Of a stretch of 64,000 nt of DNA, positions 1-8,426 are shown piece by piece. The translations under genes were made by a program, and so were the position numbers. The notes below the pieces were generated by a model that worked only from the letters and a program-made list of their open reading frames with translations, had not been told where the DNA came from and ran no database searches. Origin of the DNA: Coriobacteriia bacterium (GTDB lineage: Bacteria > Actinomycetota > Coriobacteriia > Anaerosomatales > SLCP01); contig JAUVXE010000008.1 of NCBI GenBank assembly GCA_030603745.1, positions 1 to 64,000 on the forward strand, in the 5' to 3' direction. Positions within the stretch are counted from its first letter, which is position 1. Every line of letters begins with the position of its first letter.

Positions 1-621
1 CCGCCTGCGACCCCGGACGGCGCCGGACCCGTCGCGCCCGCGACCCCGACCACCGCGCAGCCGGCGGCGCCGCCCGCCGAGCCGGAGTATCGCGAGGTGG
101 CGCGCTCGACCGGGCCGCTCGACCGCGCGCACGTCAAGCGCGCGTGGCCGGCAGTGCTCGCCGAGCTCCGCAAGCGCAAGGCCGCGCGCGCCGCGATCTT
201 CGACGGCACCGAGGTCGACGTGGACGTCGACGGGGAGACCCTCGTGGTGGAGTTCCCCTCGGGCGCCAAGTTCCCGATGCGCCAGGCCGAGGACGCGGAC
301 ACCAAGCAGCTGCTCCGCCACGCGCTCGCCTCGGTGCTGGGCTCGGCGGTGGCGTTCCGCTACCAACTCGGCCGGGGCGCCGTGCGCTCTGCCGCCGAGG
401 AGACCGCCGCCGCTCCCTCCGTGCCCGCGGCCGCGGCCGAGCCGGCGGCGCGCCTCGATGTGCCGCCGGCCGATGGCGGCGACGAGACGACCACCGCCCC
501 GCCCCCGGCGCCGCCGGTCTCCGACGTCGCGCCGCCGGCCGACATCGAGAGCCTGCTCGCCGACCACCTCGGCGCGGAGATGATCGCCGAGCATCCGCAT
601 GAACCCGAAGGGAAGGACTGA
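1..621 (+). CDS. dnaX: DNA polymerase III subunit gamma/tau, C-terminal part (5' end outside window)
   Basis: This is the 3' end of an open frame that runs from the first base. It starts with a Pro/Ala/Thr-rich linker (about 30 residues), then a compact domain (about residues 33-125) with the pattern W-P-x-V-L-x-x-L...K-x-x-x-A typical of the tau C-terminal region, then another Pro/Ala-rich tail ending in an acidic segment. The clamp-loader ATPase part is upstream of the window. The assignment rests mainly on context: the order dnaX-ybaB-recR is one of the most conserved bacterial gene strings, and ybaB follows after only 2 bases. No slippery heptanucleotide for the tau/gamma frameshift is visible in this part. 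A start at GTG 97 would only be an internal codon. Confidence 0.85.
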   Translation, partial: PPATPDGAGPVAPATPTTAQPAAPPAEPEYREVARSTGPLDRAHVKRAWPAVLAELRKRKAARAAIFDGTEVDVDVDGETLVVEFPSGAKFPMRQAEDADTKQLLRHALASVLGSAVAFRYQLGRGAVRSAAEETAAAPSVPAAAAEPAARLDVPPADGGDETTTAPPPAPPVSDVAPPADIESLLADHLGAEMIAEHPHEPEGKD

Positions 622-623
622 AC

Positions 624-938
624 ATGAAGCAGAACCTCCAGAGCATGATGAAGCAGGCCCAGAAGATGCAGGCCGAGATGGCGCGCGTCCAGGAGGAGCT
701 CACGACCGAGAAGGTCGAGGCCTCGGTGGGCGGTGGCGCGGTCAAGGCCGTGATGACGGGCGACCTGCGCCTCGACCGGATCGTCATCGATCCCGCGACC
801 GTCGACCCGGACGATGTCGCGATGCTCGAGGACCTCGTGGCCGCGGCCGTCAACGAAGCGCTTCGCCAGGCTCAGGAGCTCGCGTCGAGCAAGATGGCGG
901 CCGTGACCGGGGGCATGAACATCCCCGGCCTGATGTAG
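624..938 (+). CDS. ybaB: YbaB/EbfC family nucleoid-associated protein
   Basis: A small DNA-binding protein of 104 residues, the usual length for YbaB/EbfC. The N-terminal 30 residues are a Met/Gln/Lys-rich amphipathic helix (MMKQAQKMQAEMARVQEEL pattern). They are followed by the family's central strand region with the Gly-rich VGGGAVKAVMTGDLRL segment, and by a C-terminal helix with ALRQAQEL. Family members form a tweezer-like dimer that binds DNA without strong specificity and often act with RecR/DnaX. It begins 2 bases after dnaX and ends 15 bases before recR, so the three are probably one operon. Confidence 0.93.
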   Translation: MKQNLQSMMKQAQKMQAEMARVQEELTTEKVEASVGGGAVKAVMTGDLRLDRIVIDPATVDPDDVAMLEDLVAAAVNEALRQAQELASSKMAAVTGGMNIPGLM

Positions 939-953
939 CGGCCGTCCGGCAGC

Positions 954-1550
954 ATGCTCTACGCGCCGCCCATCGCCCGCCTGCTCGAGGAGCTCGAACG
1001 GCTCCCCGGGGTCGGCCCCAAGTCCGCGCAGCGGATCGCCTACTTCATCCTGCGCTCCGACGAGCAGGTCGCCGGGCGTCTCGCCGAGGCCCTGCTCGAG
1101 GTCAAGCGCGCCATCCACTTCTGCCCGCGGTGCCACGACTTCGCCGAGGCCGAGCTGTGCGAGGTCTGCGCCGACCCCGAGCGTGACGTCACGATCATCT
1201 GCGTGGTCGAGGAGCCGCGGGACGTGGTCGCCATCGAGCGGACCGGTGAGTACCGCGGCCTCTACCACGTCCTCGGCGGGGTCATCTCGCCGGTCGACGG
1301 GATCGGCCCCGAACAGTTGCGCGTCCGCGAGTTGCTCGACCGTATCGCGGACGGGACCGTGAAGGAGGTGGTCGTGGCCACCAACACCACCGTGGAGGGC
1401 GAGACGACCGCGCTCTACCTCGCGCGGATGCTCAAGCCGCTCGGGGTGCGCGTCACGCGGATCGCGTCCGGACTCCCGGTCGGAGGCGACCTCGAATACG
1501 CCGACGAGGTCACCCTCGGCCGGGCGCTGGAGGCCCGCCGGGAGCTCTAG
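954..1550 (+). CDS. recR: Recombination protein RecR
   Basis: RecR acts with RecF and RecO in loading RecA at gapped DNA. The 198-residue protein has the complete family layout: a helix-hairpin-helix ([11 protein letters not shown], residues 17-27), a four-cysteine zinc finger (C57, C60, C69, C72), and a Toprim domain beginning at about residue 80 with VVEEPRDV and the [10 protein letters not shown] stretch. The start ATG 954 has little Shine-Dalgarno complementarity, as is common inside operons. It lies directly downstream of ybaB and is the last gene of this cluster. Confidence 0.95.
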   Translation: MLYAPPIARLLEELERLPGVGPKSAQRIAYFILRSDEQVAGRLAEALLEVKRAIHFCPRCHDFAEAELCEVCADPERDVTIICVVEEPRDVVAIERTGEYRGLYHVLGGVISPVDGIGPEQLRVRELLDRIADGTVKEVVVATNTTVEGETTALYLARMLKPLGVRVTRIASGLPVGGDLEYADEVTLGRALEARREL

Positions 1551-1577
1551 CCGGCGGTGTTGCCAGGATTTTCCGAC

Positions 1578-1646
1578 CGTTCACCGATTGTCTCGGGCCG
1601 GTGACCGCTCCCACACATCCGTCCGCCGCCCGCCGCCCCGTATCCT
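1578..1646 (+). promoter_or_regulatory. Intergenic control region before the 2-oxoacid oxidoreductase operon
   Basis: The 173-base gap between recR and the oxidoreductase genes holds an imperfect inverted repeat (1578-1586 with 1599-1607, 8 of 9 positions) and an AT-richer TATCCT at 1641-1646 that could be a -10 box. No good -35 is visible. A strong Shine-Dalgarno (aaaggggag) stands before the ATG at 1724. Confidence 0.3.
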
Positions 1647-1723
1647 GTTGTGACCTGTCCGCCCCGTCGCGGAGAGCCCCGAACCGAAGGCCCGCACGGC
1701 CGGACACGTAGAAAGGGGAGACC

Positions 1724-2299
1724 ATGCAGCAGCTCACAGAGATCCGCTGGCACGCGCGTGCCGGTCAGGGCGCTGTCACCGCGGCGAAACTCGTCGCAGA
1801 GACCGCGCTTGCTGCGGACCAGTTCATGCAGGCGATGCCGGAGTACGGCCCTGAGCGGATGGGCGCGCCGATCAAGGCGTTCACCCGCATCAGCCCGGAG
1901 CCGATCGACATCCACTGCAACATCGAGCATCCCAACGTGGTGATCGTGCTCGACGACTCGCTCCTCGATGTCGTCAACGTCACCGAGGGGCTCGTCGACG
2001 ACGGTGCGGTCATCGTCAACACCTGCACCCCGCCCGACGCCGTGAAGCGGGCGCTCGGACTCGCCGAGGGCGTCACCGTCGCGTGCGTCGACGCCTCCGG
2101 TATCGCAGTCGACACGATCAAGCGCGACATCCCCAACACGCCGATGGTCGGCGCGCTGGCCAAGGTCACGGGCGCCGTCAGCCTCGACTCGGTCAAGTCG
2201 CTGCTCGTGTCGACCTTCGGCAAGAAGTTCGGCCAGGACATCATCGACGCGAACCTCGCGTCGGTCGACCGCGCATACGAGGAGGTGACGGTGGCATGA
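1724..2299 (+). CDS. porG: 2-oxoacid:ferredoxin oxidoreductase, gamma subunit (pyruvate/2-ketoisovalerate type)
   Basis: The gamma subunit of the four-subunit CoA-dependent oxidoreductase that converts a 2-oxoacid to acyl-CoA and CO2 while reducing ferredoxin. The 191-residue protein opens with the family pattern EIRWHARAGQGAVTAAKLV and continues with the PEYGPERMGAP motif, both hallmarks of PorG. A strong ribosome site precedes ATG 1724. Its stop overlaps the start of the delta-subunit gene (ATGA), and the order gamma-delta-alpha-beta is the classic porGDAB order. Which 2-oxoacid is preferred cannot be read from sequence alone; pyruvate is the most common. Confidence 0.9.
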   Translation: MQQLTEIRWHARAGQGAVTAAKLVAETALAADQFMQAMPEYGPERMGAPIKAFTRISPEPIDIHCNIEHPNVVIVLDDSLLDVVNVTEGLVDDGAVIVNTCTPPDAVKRALGLAEGVTVACVDASGIAVDTIKRDIPNTPMVGALAKVTGAVSLDSVKSLLVSTFGKKFGQDIIDANLASVDRAYEEVTVA

Positions 2300-2631
2300 G
2301 CAAGTGGGATATCTCCGAACTCGACTCCTGGAAGGCCGAGCAGTTCCCGCTCGGAGCGGTGATCCCCGAGTCGGGCAACTCCCGCGACTACGTCACCGGC
2401 GGCTGGCGCAGCGAGCGCCCCGTCAGGGACGCGCAGACGTGCACCGAGTGTCTGCTGTGCTGGATCTTCTGTCCCGACTCGGCGATCCGCGTCGCCGACG
2501 AGAAGCTGGCCGCAGACCCTGACACGTTCAATCTCGACCACTGCAAGGGCTGCGGCATCTGCGCCAACGAGTGCCCGGTGGAGGCCATCACGATGGTCCC
2601 CGAGGGTTGCGAACTCCCGGAGGTGAAGTAG
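2296..2631 (+). CDS. porD: 2-oxoacid:ferredoxin oxidoreductase, delta (ferredoxin-like) subunit
   Basis: A 111-residue electron-transfer subunit carrying two [4Fe-4S] clusters. Two ferredoxin motifs are visible: CTECLLCWIFCP and CKGCGICANECP. The N-terminal part (PESGNSRDYVTGGWRSERP) is the usual PorD leader that packs against the catalytic subunits. The start ATG 2296 overlaps the porG stop by 4 bases, indicating translational coupling. It passes electrons from the thiamine-diphosphate site to soluble ferredoxin. Confidence 0.93.
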   Translation: MSKWDISELDSWKAEQFPLGAVIPESGNSRDYVTGGWRSERPVRDAQTCTECLLCWIFCPDSAIRVADEKLAADPDTFNLDHCKGCGICANECPVEAITMVPEGCELPEVK

Positions 2632-2632
2632 C

Positions 2633-3823
2633 ATGCCCGTCGAGCACAAGACCGTCGCGGCGACCGGCAACAACATGGTCGCCGAGGCGATGCGCCAGTG
2701 CGCGCCCGACGTGGTCGCGGCGTATCCGATCACCCCTCAGACCACCATCGTCGAGGAGTTCGCCCGCTACGTGGCCCAGGGCAAGGTCCGCACCGAGTAC
2801 GTGACGACCGAGTCCGAGCACTCCGCGATGAGCGCGTGTATCGGCGCCTCGGCCGCGGGCGCCCGTGTCATGACCGCCACCTGCGGCCCGGGCCTCGCGA
2901 TGATGTGGGAGATGCTCTACATCGCATCGGGCATGCGCCTGCCGATCGTCATGCTCAACACGAACCGTGCGCTCTCGGCGCCCATCAACATCCACTGCGA
3001 CCACAGCGACGTCATGGGCGCTCGCGACGCGGGCTGGATCCTTCTCTTCGCCGAGACCGCGCAGGAGGCCTACGACAACACGATCATGTCGATCCGGGTC
3101 GCCGAGGACCCCGACGTCCTCCTGCCGGTCATGTCGTGCCTGGACGGCTTCATCACCACGCACTCGATCGACCGGGCCCAGACGATGGACGACGAGAGCG
3201 TGGGCGCGTTCGTGGGCGACTATACTCCGCAAAACGCCCTCCTCGACGCCGACAACCCCGTGAGCCACGGCAACTTCGCCGGCCTCGGCGGCCCGTACTT
3301 CGAGTTCAAGCGCTCGCAGCGTATCGCGATGGACCGCTCCAAGTCCGTCATCGAGCGCGTCGGCGCCGAGTTCGCCGAGCTCTCCGGCCGTCCGTTCGGG
3401 CTCATCGAGACCGACATGATGGACGACGCCGAGGTCGCGATCGTGGTCATCGGCTCGAGCGCCGGCAACGTCCGCCATGTCGCCAAGCAGATGCGCGCCG
3501 AGGGCGTGAAGGCCGGCCTCGTCAAGGTCCGCTGCTTCCGTCCGTTCCCCGCCGCGGAGCTCGCCGCCGCGCTCTCCGGCATGAAGGCCGTCGCGGTCCT
3601 GGACCGCTCCGAGTCCTTCGGCGCCGAGGGCGGCCCGCTGTTCATGGAGACGCGCAGCGCTCTGTACGACCTCGAGCGCCGCGTCCCGGTCGTGAACTAC
3701 ATCTACGGCCTCGGCGGAAGCGACGTGCGCCTCGACCTGATCCGCAGCGTCTATACCGACCTGTCCGACATCGCCGCCGGTGGTGAGGTGCCCGCTGGGC
3801 TCCACTACCTCGGCGCCCGATAG
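2633..3823 (+). CDS. porA: 2-oxoacid:ferredoxin oxidoreductase, alpha subunit
   Basis: The alpha subunit (396 residues) carries the domain that pairs with the beta subunit's cofactor site and the domain for CoA and substrate contacts. The N-terminal segment AAYPITPQTTIVE and the TTESEHSAMSACIGAS motif are diagnostic of PorA. A C-terminal transketolase-like domain contains the VIGSSAGN segment. Length fits the four-subunit enzymes rather than the fused single-chain pyruvate:ferredoxin oxidoreductase. It starts 1 base after porD and is 12 bases from porB. Confidence 0.93.
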   Translation: MPVEHKTVAATGNNMVAEAMRQCAPDVVAAYPITPQTTIVEEFARYVAQGKVRTEYVTTESEHSAMSACIGASAAGARVMTATCGPGLAMMWEMLYIASGMRLPIVMLNTNRALSAPINIHCDHSDVMGARDAGWILLFAETAQEAYDNTIMSIRVAEDPDVLLPVMSCLDGFITTHSIDRAQTMDDESVGAFVGDYTPQNALLDADNPVSHGNFAGLGGPYFEFKRSQRIAMDRSKSVIERVGAEFAELSGRPFGLIETDMMDDAEVAIVVIGSSAGNVRHVAKQMRAEGVKAGLVKVRCFRPFPAAELAAALSGMKAVAVLDRSESFGAEGGPLFMETRSALYDLERRVPVVNYIYGLGGSDVRLDLIRSVYTDLSDIAAGGEVPAGLHYLGAR

Positions 3824-3835
3824 GAGGGAGCGGAC

Positions 3836-4780
3836 ATGGCTAACCTTCGCGAACTCACCCACCGGGAGGACCGCCTCGAGGGCGGGCACCGTCTGTGCGC
3901 CGGATGCGGCGCCTCGATCGCGGTCCGGCAGATCCTGCTGGGAGCCGGCACCGACCCGGTCGTCGCGGGATGCGCGACGAGCTGCCTCGAGGTGTCGACG
4001 TCGATCTACCCGTACTCGTCGTGGAAGACCCCGTTCATCCATAGCGCGTTCGAGAACGCCGCGGCGACGATCTCCGGCGTGGAGGCCGCCTTCAAGGGGC
4101 TCAAGGCCGCCGGGAAGATCCCGGCCGACAAGAAGATGAAGTTCGTCGCGTTCGGCGGCGACGGCGGGACCTACGACATCGGCCTGCAGTCGCTCTCCGG
4201 CGCGATGGAGCGCGGGCACGACATGGTCTACGTCTGCTACGACAACGGCGCCTACATGAACACCGGCATCCAGCGCTCCTCGGCCACGCCCAAGGGCGCC
4301 TGGGCGACGACCGCCGAGGTGGGCGTCGCGCAGCAGGGCAAGACCCAGAAGCGCAAGGACCTCACCTCGATCATCGCCGCGCATGGGGTGCCTTACGTCG
4401 CGCAGGGCTCGATCAGCCACTGGAAGGACCTCACCTCCAAGGCGGAGAAGGCGTTCGCCGTCGACGGTCCCGCGTTCCTGAACGTGCTCGCGACCTGCCC
4501 CCGCGGTTGGCGCAGCGCGTACAACAAGTCGGTCGAGCACGCCAAGCTCGGCGTGCAGACCGGCTACTGGCCGCTGTTCGAGGTCGAGCAGGGCGAGTGG
4601 AAGCTCTCCAGCCCGTGCAAGGCGCTCGTGAAGACCGGCCGCAAGCCGATCGAGGAGTTCCTCAAGCCGCAGGGCCGCTTCCGTCACCTTCTCAAGCCGG
4701 AGAACGCGGAACTGCTCGCCGAGGTCCAGGCTGATGTCGACGCGTACTGGGAGTACCTGCTCAAGCGGTGCGGCGAGTAG
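3836..4780 (+). CDS. porB: 2-oxoacid:ferredoxin oxidoreductase, beta subunit (thiamine diphosphate-binding)
   Basis: The catalytic beta subunit (314 residues) binds thiamine diphosphate and one [4Fe-4S] cluster. The cofactor motif begins GGDGGTYDIG (residues about 104-113) and ends YDNGAYMNTG (about 132-141). Cluster cysteines are visible in CAGCG (residues 21-25), at CATSC near residue 45 and in the C-terminal half. The ribosome site gaggga precedes ATG 3836. A 12-bp stem terminator follows 32 bases after the stop, so the operon ends here. Confidence 0.93.
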   Translation: MANLRELTHREDRLEGGHRLCAGCGASIAVRQILLGAGTDPVVAGCATSCLEVSTSIYPYSSWKTPFIHSAFENAAATISGVEAAFKGLKAAGKIPADKKMKFVAFGGDGGTYDIGLQSLSGAMERGHDMVYVCYDNGAYMNTGIQRSSATPKGAWATTAEVGVAQQGKTQKRKDLTSIIAAHGVPYVAQGSISHWKDLTSKAEKAFAVDGPAFLNVLATCPRGWRSAYNKSVEHAKLGVQTGYWPLFEVEQGEWKLSSPCKALVKTGRKPIEEFLKPQGRFRHLLKPENAELLAEVQADVDAYWEYLLKRCGE

Positions 4781-4812
4781 CGTCTCGCGAACCTGAAGAA
4801 ACCTGCACGTCC

Positions 4813-4844
4813 AGAAGGCCCCCGGAGCGCATCGGGGGCCTTCT
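4813..4844 (+). terminator. Rho-independent-type terminator of the porGDAB operon
   Basis: A perfect 12-bp stem (4813-4824 with 4833-4844) with an 8-base loop, GC-rich at the centre and ending in TTCTTC on the 3' side. The T run is short, as is common in high-GC genomes. It lies between porB and the next gene. Confidence 0.8.
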
Positions 4845-4851
4845 TCGGTGC

Positions 4852-4857
4852 TAGAAT
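4852..4857 (+). promoter_or_regulatory. Possible -10 box (TAGAAT) for the lipoprotein/HD-GYP pair
   Basis: TAGAAT stands out from the GC-rich background 47 bases before the chosen start GTG 4899. No convincing -35 is seen at the right distance. Similar TAGAAT boxes occur at 15182 and 19451. If used, it would exclude the upstream in-frame GTG at 4848 as the start codon. Confidence 0.35.
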
Positions 4858-4898
4858 GGGGCGCATCGAATCGCGACGGGTCCCGGAAAGGGGAGCTC

Positions 4899-5750
4899 GT
4901 GAACCGGAGGCACATGCTTGCAGCCCTGGTCGCTGTGATGATCGTCGTCACCGTCCCCGCGCTCTCCGGCTGCTCCTCCGACCCTGAAGCCACGGCCCCC
5001 CGGCCCCGCTTGCGGATCTCGGGATCGGGCACCTGCATGCCGCTGCTCCGCATCCTCACCTCGGCGTACGAAGCCGACCCCCCGGTCACCTTCGTGTTTC
5101 TGCCCGGACTGCACTCGGGCGGCGGGATCAAGGGCGTCGCGAGCGGCGACCTCGACATCGGCTCGGTCTCGCGCCTCCTCAATCCCGAGGAAGAGGAGCT
5201 CGAGCTCGACTACCTGCGCCTGGCCGATGACGGGCTCGTGATCGCCGTCCACCCGACCGTCACCCTCGACACGCTCACGAGCGACCAGGTCCGCGCCGTC
5301 TACGCCGGCGAACACGAGAGCTGGGCGGAGCTCGGCGGGCCCGACCTGCCCATCGTCATCCTCGACCGCAACGAGGACGAGTCCGCCAAGATCATCCTCC
5401 GCGAGTACGTCCTCGGCGACATGCCCGTGACCGAGCGGGCGATCAGCCTCTTCTACGAGCCGGACATGGTCGACGGCCTCGAGAAGACGCCCGGAGCGAT
5501 CGGCTACTTCTCGCTCGGCTTCGCGATCTCCGAGGAGATCCCGGTGCGCCTCGTCGCGCTCGACGGGGTCGAGGCGAGCGTCTCCACGATCCACGACGGG
5601 AGCTACACCATGGTGCGGCCCCTCGGCATCGTCGTGCAGCGTCCCGCCACGCCGGAGATCGCCGCTTTCGTCGAGTGGCTGGGCTCGGACGAGGCCCGCA
5701 CGCTGATGGAGGAGCGCGGCTACGCGGCTGCCGATACACCTGGTGAGTGA
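4899..5750 (+). CDS. PstS-like substrate-binding lipoprotein
   Basis: An exported lipoprotein of 283 residues. The N-terminus has basic residues, a hydrophobic core and a lipobox LSGC (Cys about residue 25). The mature part follows the phosphate-binding-protein pattern: ISGSGT near the start, then GGGIKGVASGDLDIG, then a stretch about where DRNEDES replaces the usual R-x-x-S-G-T segment. It is at the short end for PstS. No PstC/A/B transporter genes are adjacent; instead it is followed after 3 bases by a membrane HD-GYP sensor, so it may supply ligand information to that sensor rather than feed a transporter. GTG 4899 was chosen because aaaggggag lies at the right distance; an in-frame GTG at 4848 overlaps the likely -10 box. 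The exact ligand is unknown. Confidence 0.75.
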   Translation: MNRRHMLAALVAVMIVVTVPALSGCSSDPEATAPRPRLRISGSGTCMPLLRILTSAYEADPPVTFVFLPGLHSGGGIKGVASGDLDIGSVSRLLNPEEEELELDYLRLADDGLVIAVHPTVTLDTLTSDQVRAVYAGEHESWAELGGPDLPIVILDRNEDESAKIILREYVLGDMPVTERAISLFYEPDMVDGLEKTPGAIGYFSLGFAISEEIPVRLVALDGVEASVSTIHDGSYTMVRPLGIVVQRPATPEIAAFVEWLGSDEARTLMEERGYAAADTPGE

Positions 5751-5753
5751 CGG

Positions 5754-8339
5754 ATGAGACGCGACATCTTCGGCAGGCACCTCTACAACCAGATCGTCGC
5801 CCCGCTCGTGGTCGCCGCGCTCGCGGTCGGGGTGATCGCGACCGTCGTGGCGGTCTACTTCCTTTCCGACCTCACCGAGAGCTGGGTCGACGAGGTGGCG
5901 CAGGGGGCGAGCGCCAACCTGCTCCACCGAATCGACACCCGCTCGAACGCCATGCAGAGCGTCGCCAAGCTCGCCGCTGAGGACCGTCGCCTGCGAGACG
6001 CGCTCCAGGCCGAGGAGTTCACGACGGTCCGCGGCATCCTCACGCAGAGCAACGTCGCGCTCGGGTTCGACAACCTGATGCTCCTTGACTCGGCCGGCAC
6101 CGTGGTCGCGACCACGGGGCTTGCGGGCATCGCCCCTGGGGACGTGATCCTCGCGCAGGCCGACCGCACGTGGGCCGACCTCGCGATGCCGCACCCCGCG
6201 TTCCTCGAGATCGGCGGCACGCTCACCCTGACCGCGATGCAGCCCGTCCTCGGCAGGGGGGAGAGCGTCTACACGCTCTGCCTCTCCGAGGCGATCGACG
6301 AGCGCTTCCTGCTCGACTTGGCGACCGGCGCCGGGGACGCGTTCTGCTTTTACGACGAGGACCTCACCCCGATCGCGTACACCGTGCCGCGTGGCGGCGG
6401 CGAGGGCGAGCGGACCGGCTCCGACCCCGAGCCCCTCCTCGCCGCGGTCTCGAGTCCCGCCGAGGAGATCCAGCGCGCGCTCGAGCAGGCGGTCGAGACC
6501 GGCGAGGGGAGTTCCGTCGTCGCCGTGGCGGGCACGCAGTACCGGGCCACCGCGCGCCGCATCGACCTGCCAAACGACCCGGAGGACGACACGCGGGCCT
6601 ACCTGGTCTCCCTCATCAGTCAACAGGTGAGTGACGACGCCCGCATCACCACGACCAACCTCATCACCATGTGGTCGATCGTCGCGGTCGTCGCGCTGAT
6701 CGGGCTGGGCGGCTGGGTGGCCCGCCGGGTCTCCGAGCCGCTCGTGGCCTTGACCGAGGGCGCCCAGCGCATCGCCGACGGCGACTTCTCGACGAAGATC
6801 CCGCTGCACGGCAAGAACGAGATCGCGGAGCTCGCCGAGAGCTTCAACCAGATGACCGACTCGCTCAAGGACCGCAGCGAGAACCTGACCAAGAAGGTCC
6901 TCGAGCTGGCCACCCTCTACGAGATGAGCCGTGCCCTCGGCGGGACCCTCGACCTCGGCGAGCTGCTCCAGTCGGTCCTCGACTCGGCGCTGCGGATCTT
7001 CGGCGCCGACCTCGGCTACGTCACGATGCGCGACCACGACGCCGGGACGCTCGAGATCCGGGCGCGGAGTGGGGGCGTGCCGGCGCGCGTCGACGACCAG
7101 GCGCTCCGCAACTCCATGTCGGAGTGGGTGATCCGCGAGGCGCGCCCGCTCATCTTCAACCCCTCGGCGGACCGCTCGACCGGCCAGGTCGAGGTGGTGA
7201 CCGGCGCGATGGCGGCACTGTGCGTCCCGCTCATCTCCGCCGAGGGGACCATCGGCGCGATCACCGTGGGCAGTCAGGACCCGGAGTTCCGGTTCACGAG
7301 CGACGACGTGCGGCTGCTGTCGACCATCGCCAACCACGTCACGATCGCGATCGGCAACATCGACCTGTTCTCAAGCCTCCAGGAGGCCTACCTCGCGACC
7401 GTTCGCTCGCTCGCCGCCGCGGTCGACGCGAAGGACCCGTACACGCGCGGCCACTCGGAGGGCGTCGCGGTCTACGCGACCATGATCGCCGAGCGCATGG
7501 GCCTCTCGCACGACCAGCGCATAGCGCTCGAGATGGCGGCGTACCTGCACGACATCGGCAAGATCGGCATCAAGGAGTCCATCCTGCTCAAGCCGGGGCA
7601 GCTCACCGACGACGAGATGTCGCAGATGCGGCACCACCCCCTGATCGGGGCGAACATCCTCAAGCCGGTCGGGTTCCCGTGGCCGATCACGCCGGTCGTC
7701 AGGCACCACCACGAGCGCTGGGACGGCGAGGGCTACCCCGCCGGCCTCAAGGGGGAGGAGATCCCGCTCCTGGCCCGTATCCTCACGGTCGCCGACGCGT
7801 ACGAGGCGATGATCGCGGACCGGCCGTACCGCAAGGGCCGCACGATGGAGGAGGGCGCGGCCGAGCTCAGGCGCTGCGCGGGCACGCAGTTCGATGCCGC
7901 CGTCGTGGACGCGTTCGTCGAGGCCCTCGAGGAGCAGCGGGAGGCGGGCCAGCAGGGTGTGACCGGGCACGAGGAGGAGGTCGGGGCCGACGAGGCCCGG
8001 GCGATCTTCGTCGCGCTCACCGAGGGGATGCTGGTGAGCTTCCGCCGGCTCGGCGGACCGCGGCTGGCGGCCAACGCCGAGAGCGCGCTCAACGGGGAGT
8101 TCTCCCGGGCGGGACTGCCGCTCACCGTCTCGGCCGGGCGGGTGGCGCTCGCGGCCCACGGCCCCGAGCATGACGGGGCGGACCTCGAGCAGATGCGCCG
8201 TGCCCTGCGGCTCCTCGACGAGACCCTCGGCAGCCTCTCCGGCCACTCGTTGGTCGACCACTTCTACGCCGATGCGATGGAGTCGCTCTCCGAACGCATG
8301 CGCCGGCTCACGGTGCATCTGGAGTTCTACCCTGGCTGA
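5754..8339 (+). CDS. Membrane-bound sensor with HAMP, GAF and HD-GYP (c-di-GMP phosphodiesterase) domains
   Basis: An 861-residue protein predicted to hydrolyse cyclic di-GMP in response to an external cue. Order: transmembrane helix (about 14-37), extracytoplasmic sensor (about 40-295, Cache/CHASE-like by architecture only), second transmembrane helix (about 303-322), HAMP (about 323-375), GAF (about 405-545), HD-GYP (about 545-710), and a C-terminal extension of about 130 residues that I do not recognise. The HD-GYP site is intact: GHSEG, HDIGK (H599, D600, K603), HHHERWDGEGYP and VADAYEAM. It starts 3 bases after the lipoprotein gene, so the two are probably co-transcribed and may form one signalling unit. 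Confidence 0.88.
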   Translation: MRRDIFGRHLYNQIVAPLVVAALAVGVIATVVAVYFLSDLTESWVDEVAQGASANLLHRIDTRSNAMQSVAKLAAEDRRLRDALQAEEFTTVRGILTQSNVALGFDNLMLLDSAGTVVATTGLAGIAPGDVILAQADRTWADLAMPHPAFLEIGGTLTLTAMQPVLGRGESVYTLCLSEAIDERFLLDLATGAGDAFCFYDEDLTPIAYTVPRGGGEGERTGSDPEPLLAAVSSPAEEIQRALEQAVETGEGSSVVAVAGTQYRATARRIDLPNDPEDDTRAYLVSLISQQVSDDARITTTNLITMWSIVAVVALIGLGGWVARRVSEPLVALTEGAQRIADGDFSTKIPLHGKNEIAELAESFNQMTDSLKDRSENLTKKVLELATLYEMSRALGGTLDLGELLQSVLDSALRIFGADLGYVTMRDHDAGTLEIRARSGGVPARVDDQALRNSMSEWVIREARPLIFNPSADRSTGQVEVVTGAMAALCVPLISAEGTIGAITVGSQDPEFRFTSDDVRLLSTIANHVTIAIGNIDLFSSLQEAYLATVRSLAAAVDAKDPYTRGHSEGVAVYATMIAERMGLSHDQRIALEMAAYLHDIGKIGIKESILLKPGQLTDDEMSQMRHHPLIGANILKPVGFPWPITPVVRHHHERWDGEGYPAGLKGEEIPLLARILTVADAYEAMIADRPYRKGRTMEEGAAELRRCAGTQFDAAVVDAFVEALEEQREAGQQGVTGHEEEVGADEARAIFVALTEGMLVSFRRLGGPRLAANAESALNGEFSRAGLPLTVSAGRVALAAHGPEHDGADLEQMRRALRLLDETLGSLSGHSLVDHFYADAMESLSERMRRLTVHLEFYPG

Positions 8340-8369
8340 TTCGCGCCGGTCGGGGCCTGCCGGTATACT
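8340..8369 (+). promoter_or_regulatory. Possible promoter of the aspartate-pathway operon
   Basis: TATACT at 8364-8369 is a good -10 box 58 bases before the aspartate kinase start. The best -35 is weak (TTCGCG, 18-base spacer). The 87-base leader is too short for a lysine riboswitch and none was recognised. Confidence 0.4.
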
Positions 8370-8426
8370 GGGCGCCGGTCCCCTGAACCGTCCCGACCTG
8401 CACGAACCTACCCGGAGGCAGCACGA

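Noticed and set aside
2588-7337. Long minus-strand frames opposite the por operon and HD-GYP gene
   Set aside because: The translation is rich in Arg, Asp, Val and Gly without motifs, while the plus strand encodes intact conserved proteins.
8340-8426. Lysine riboswitch before aspartate kinase
   Set aside because: The leader is only about 55-85 bases and none of the lysine-aptamer elements is visible.
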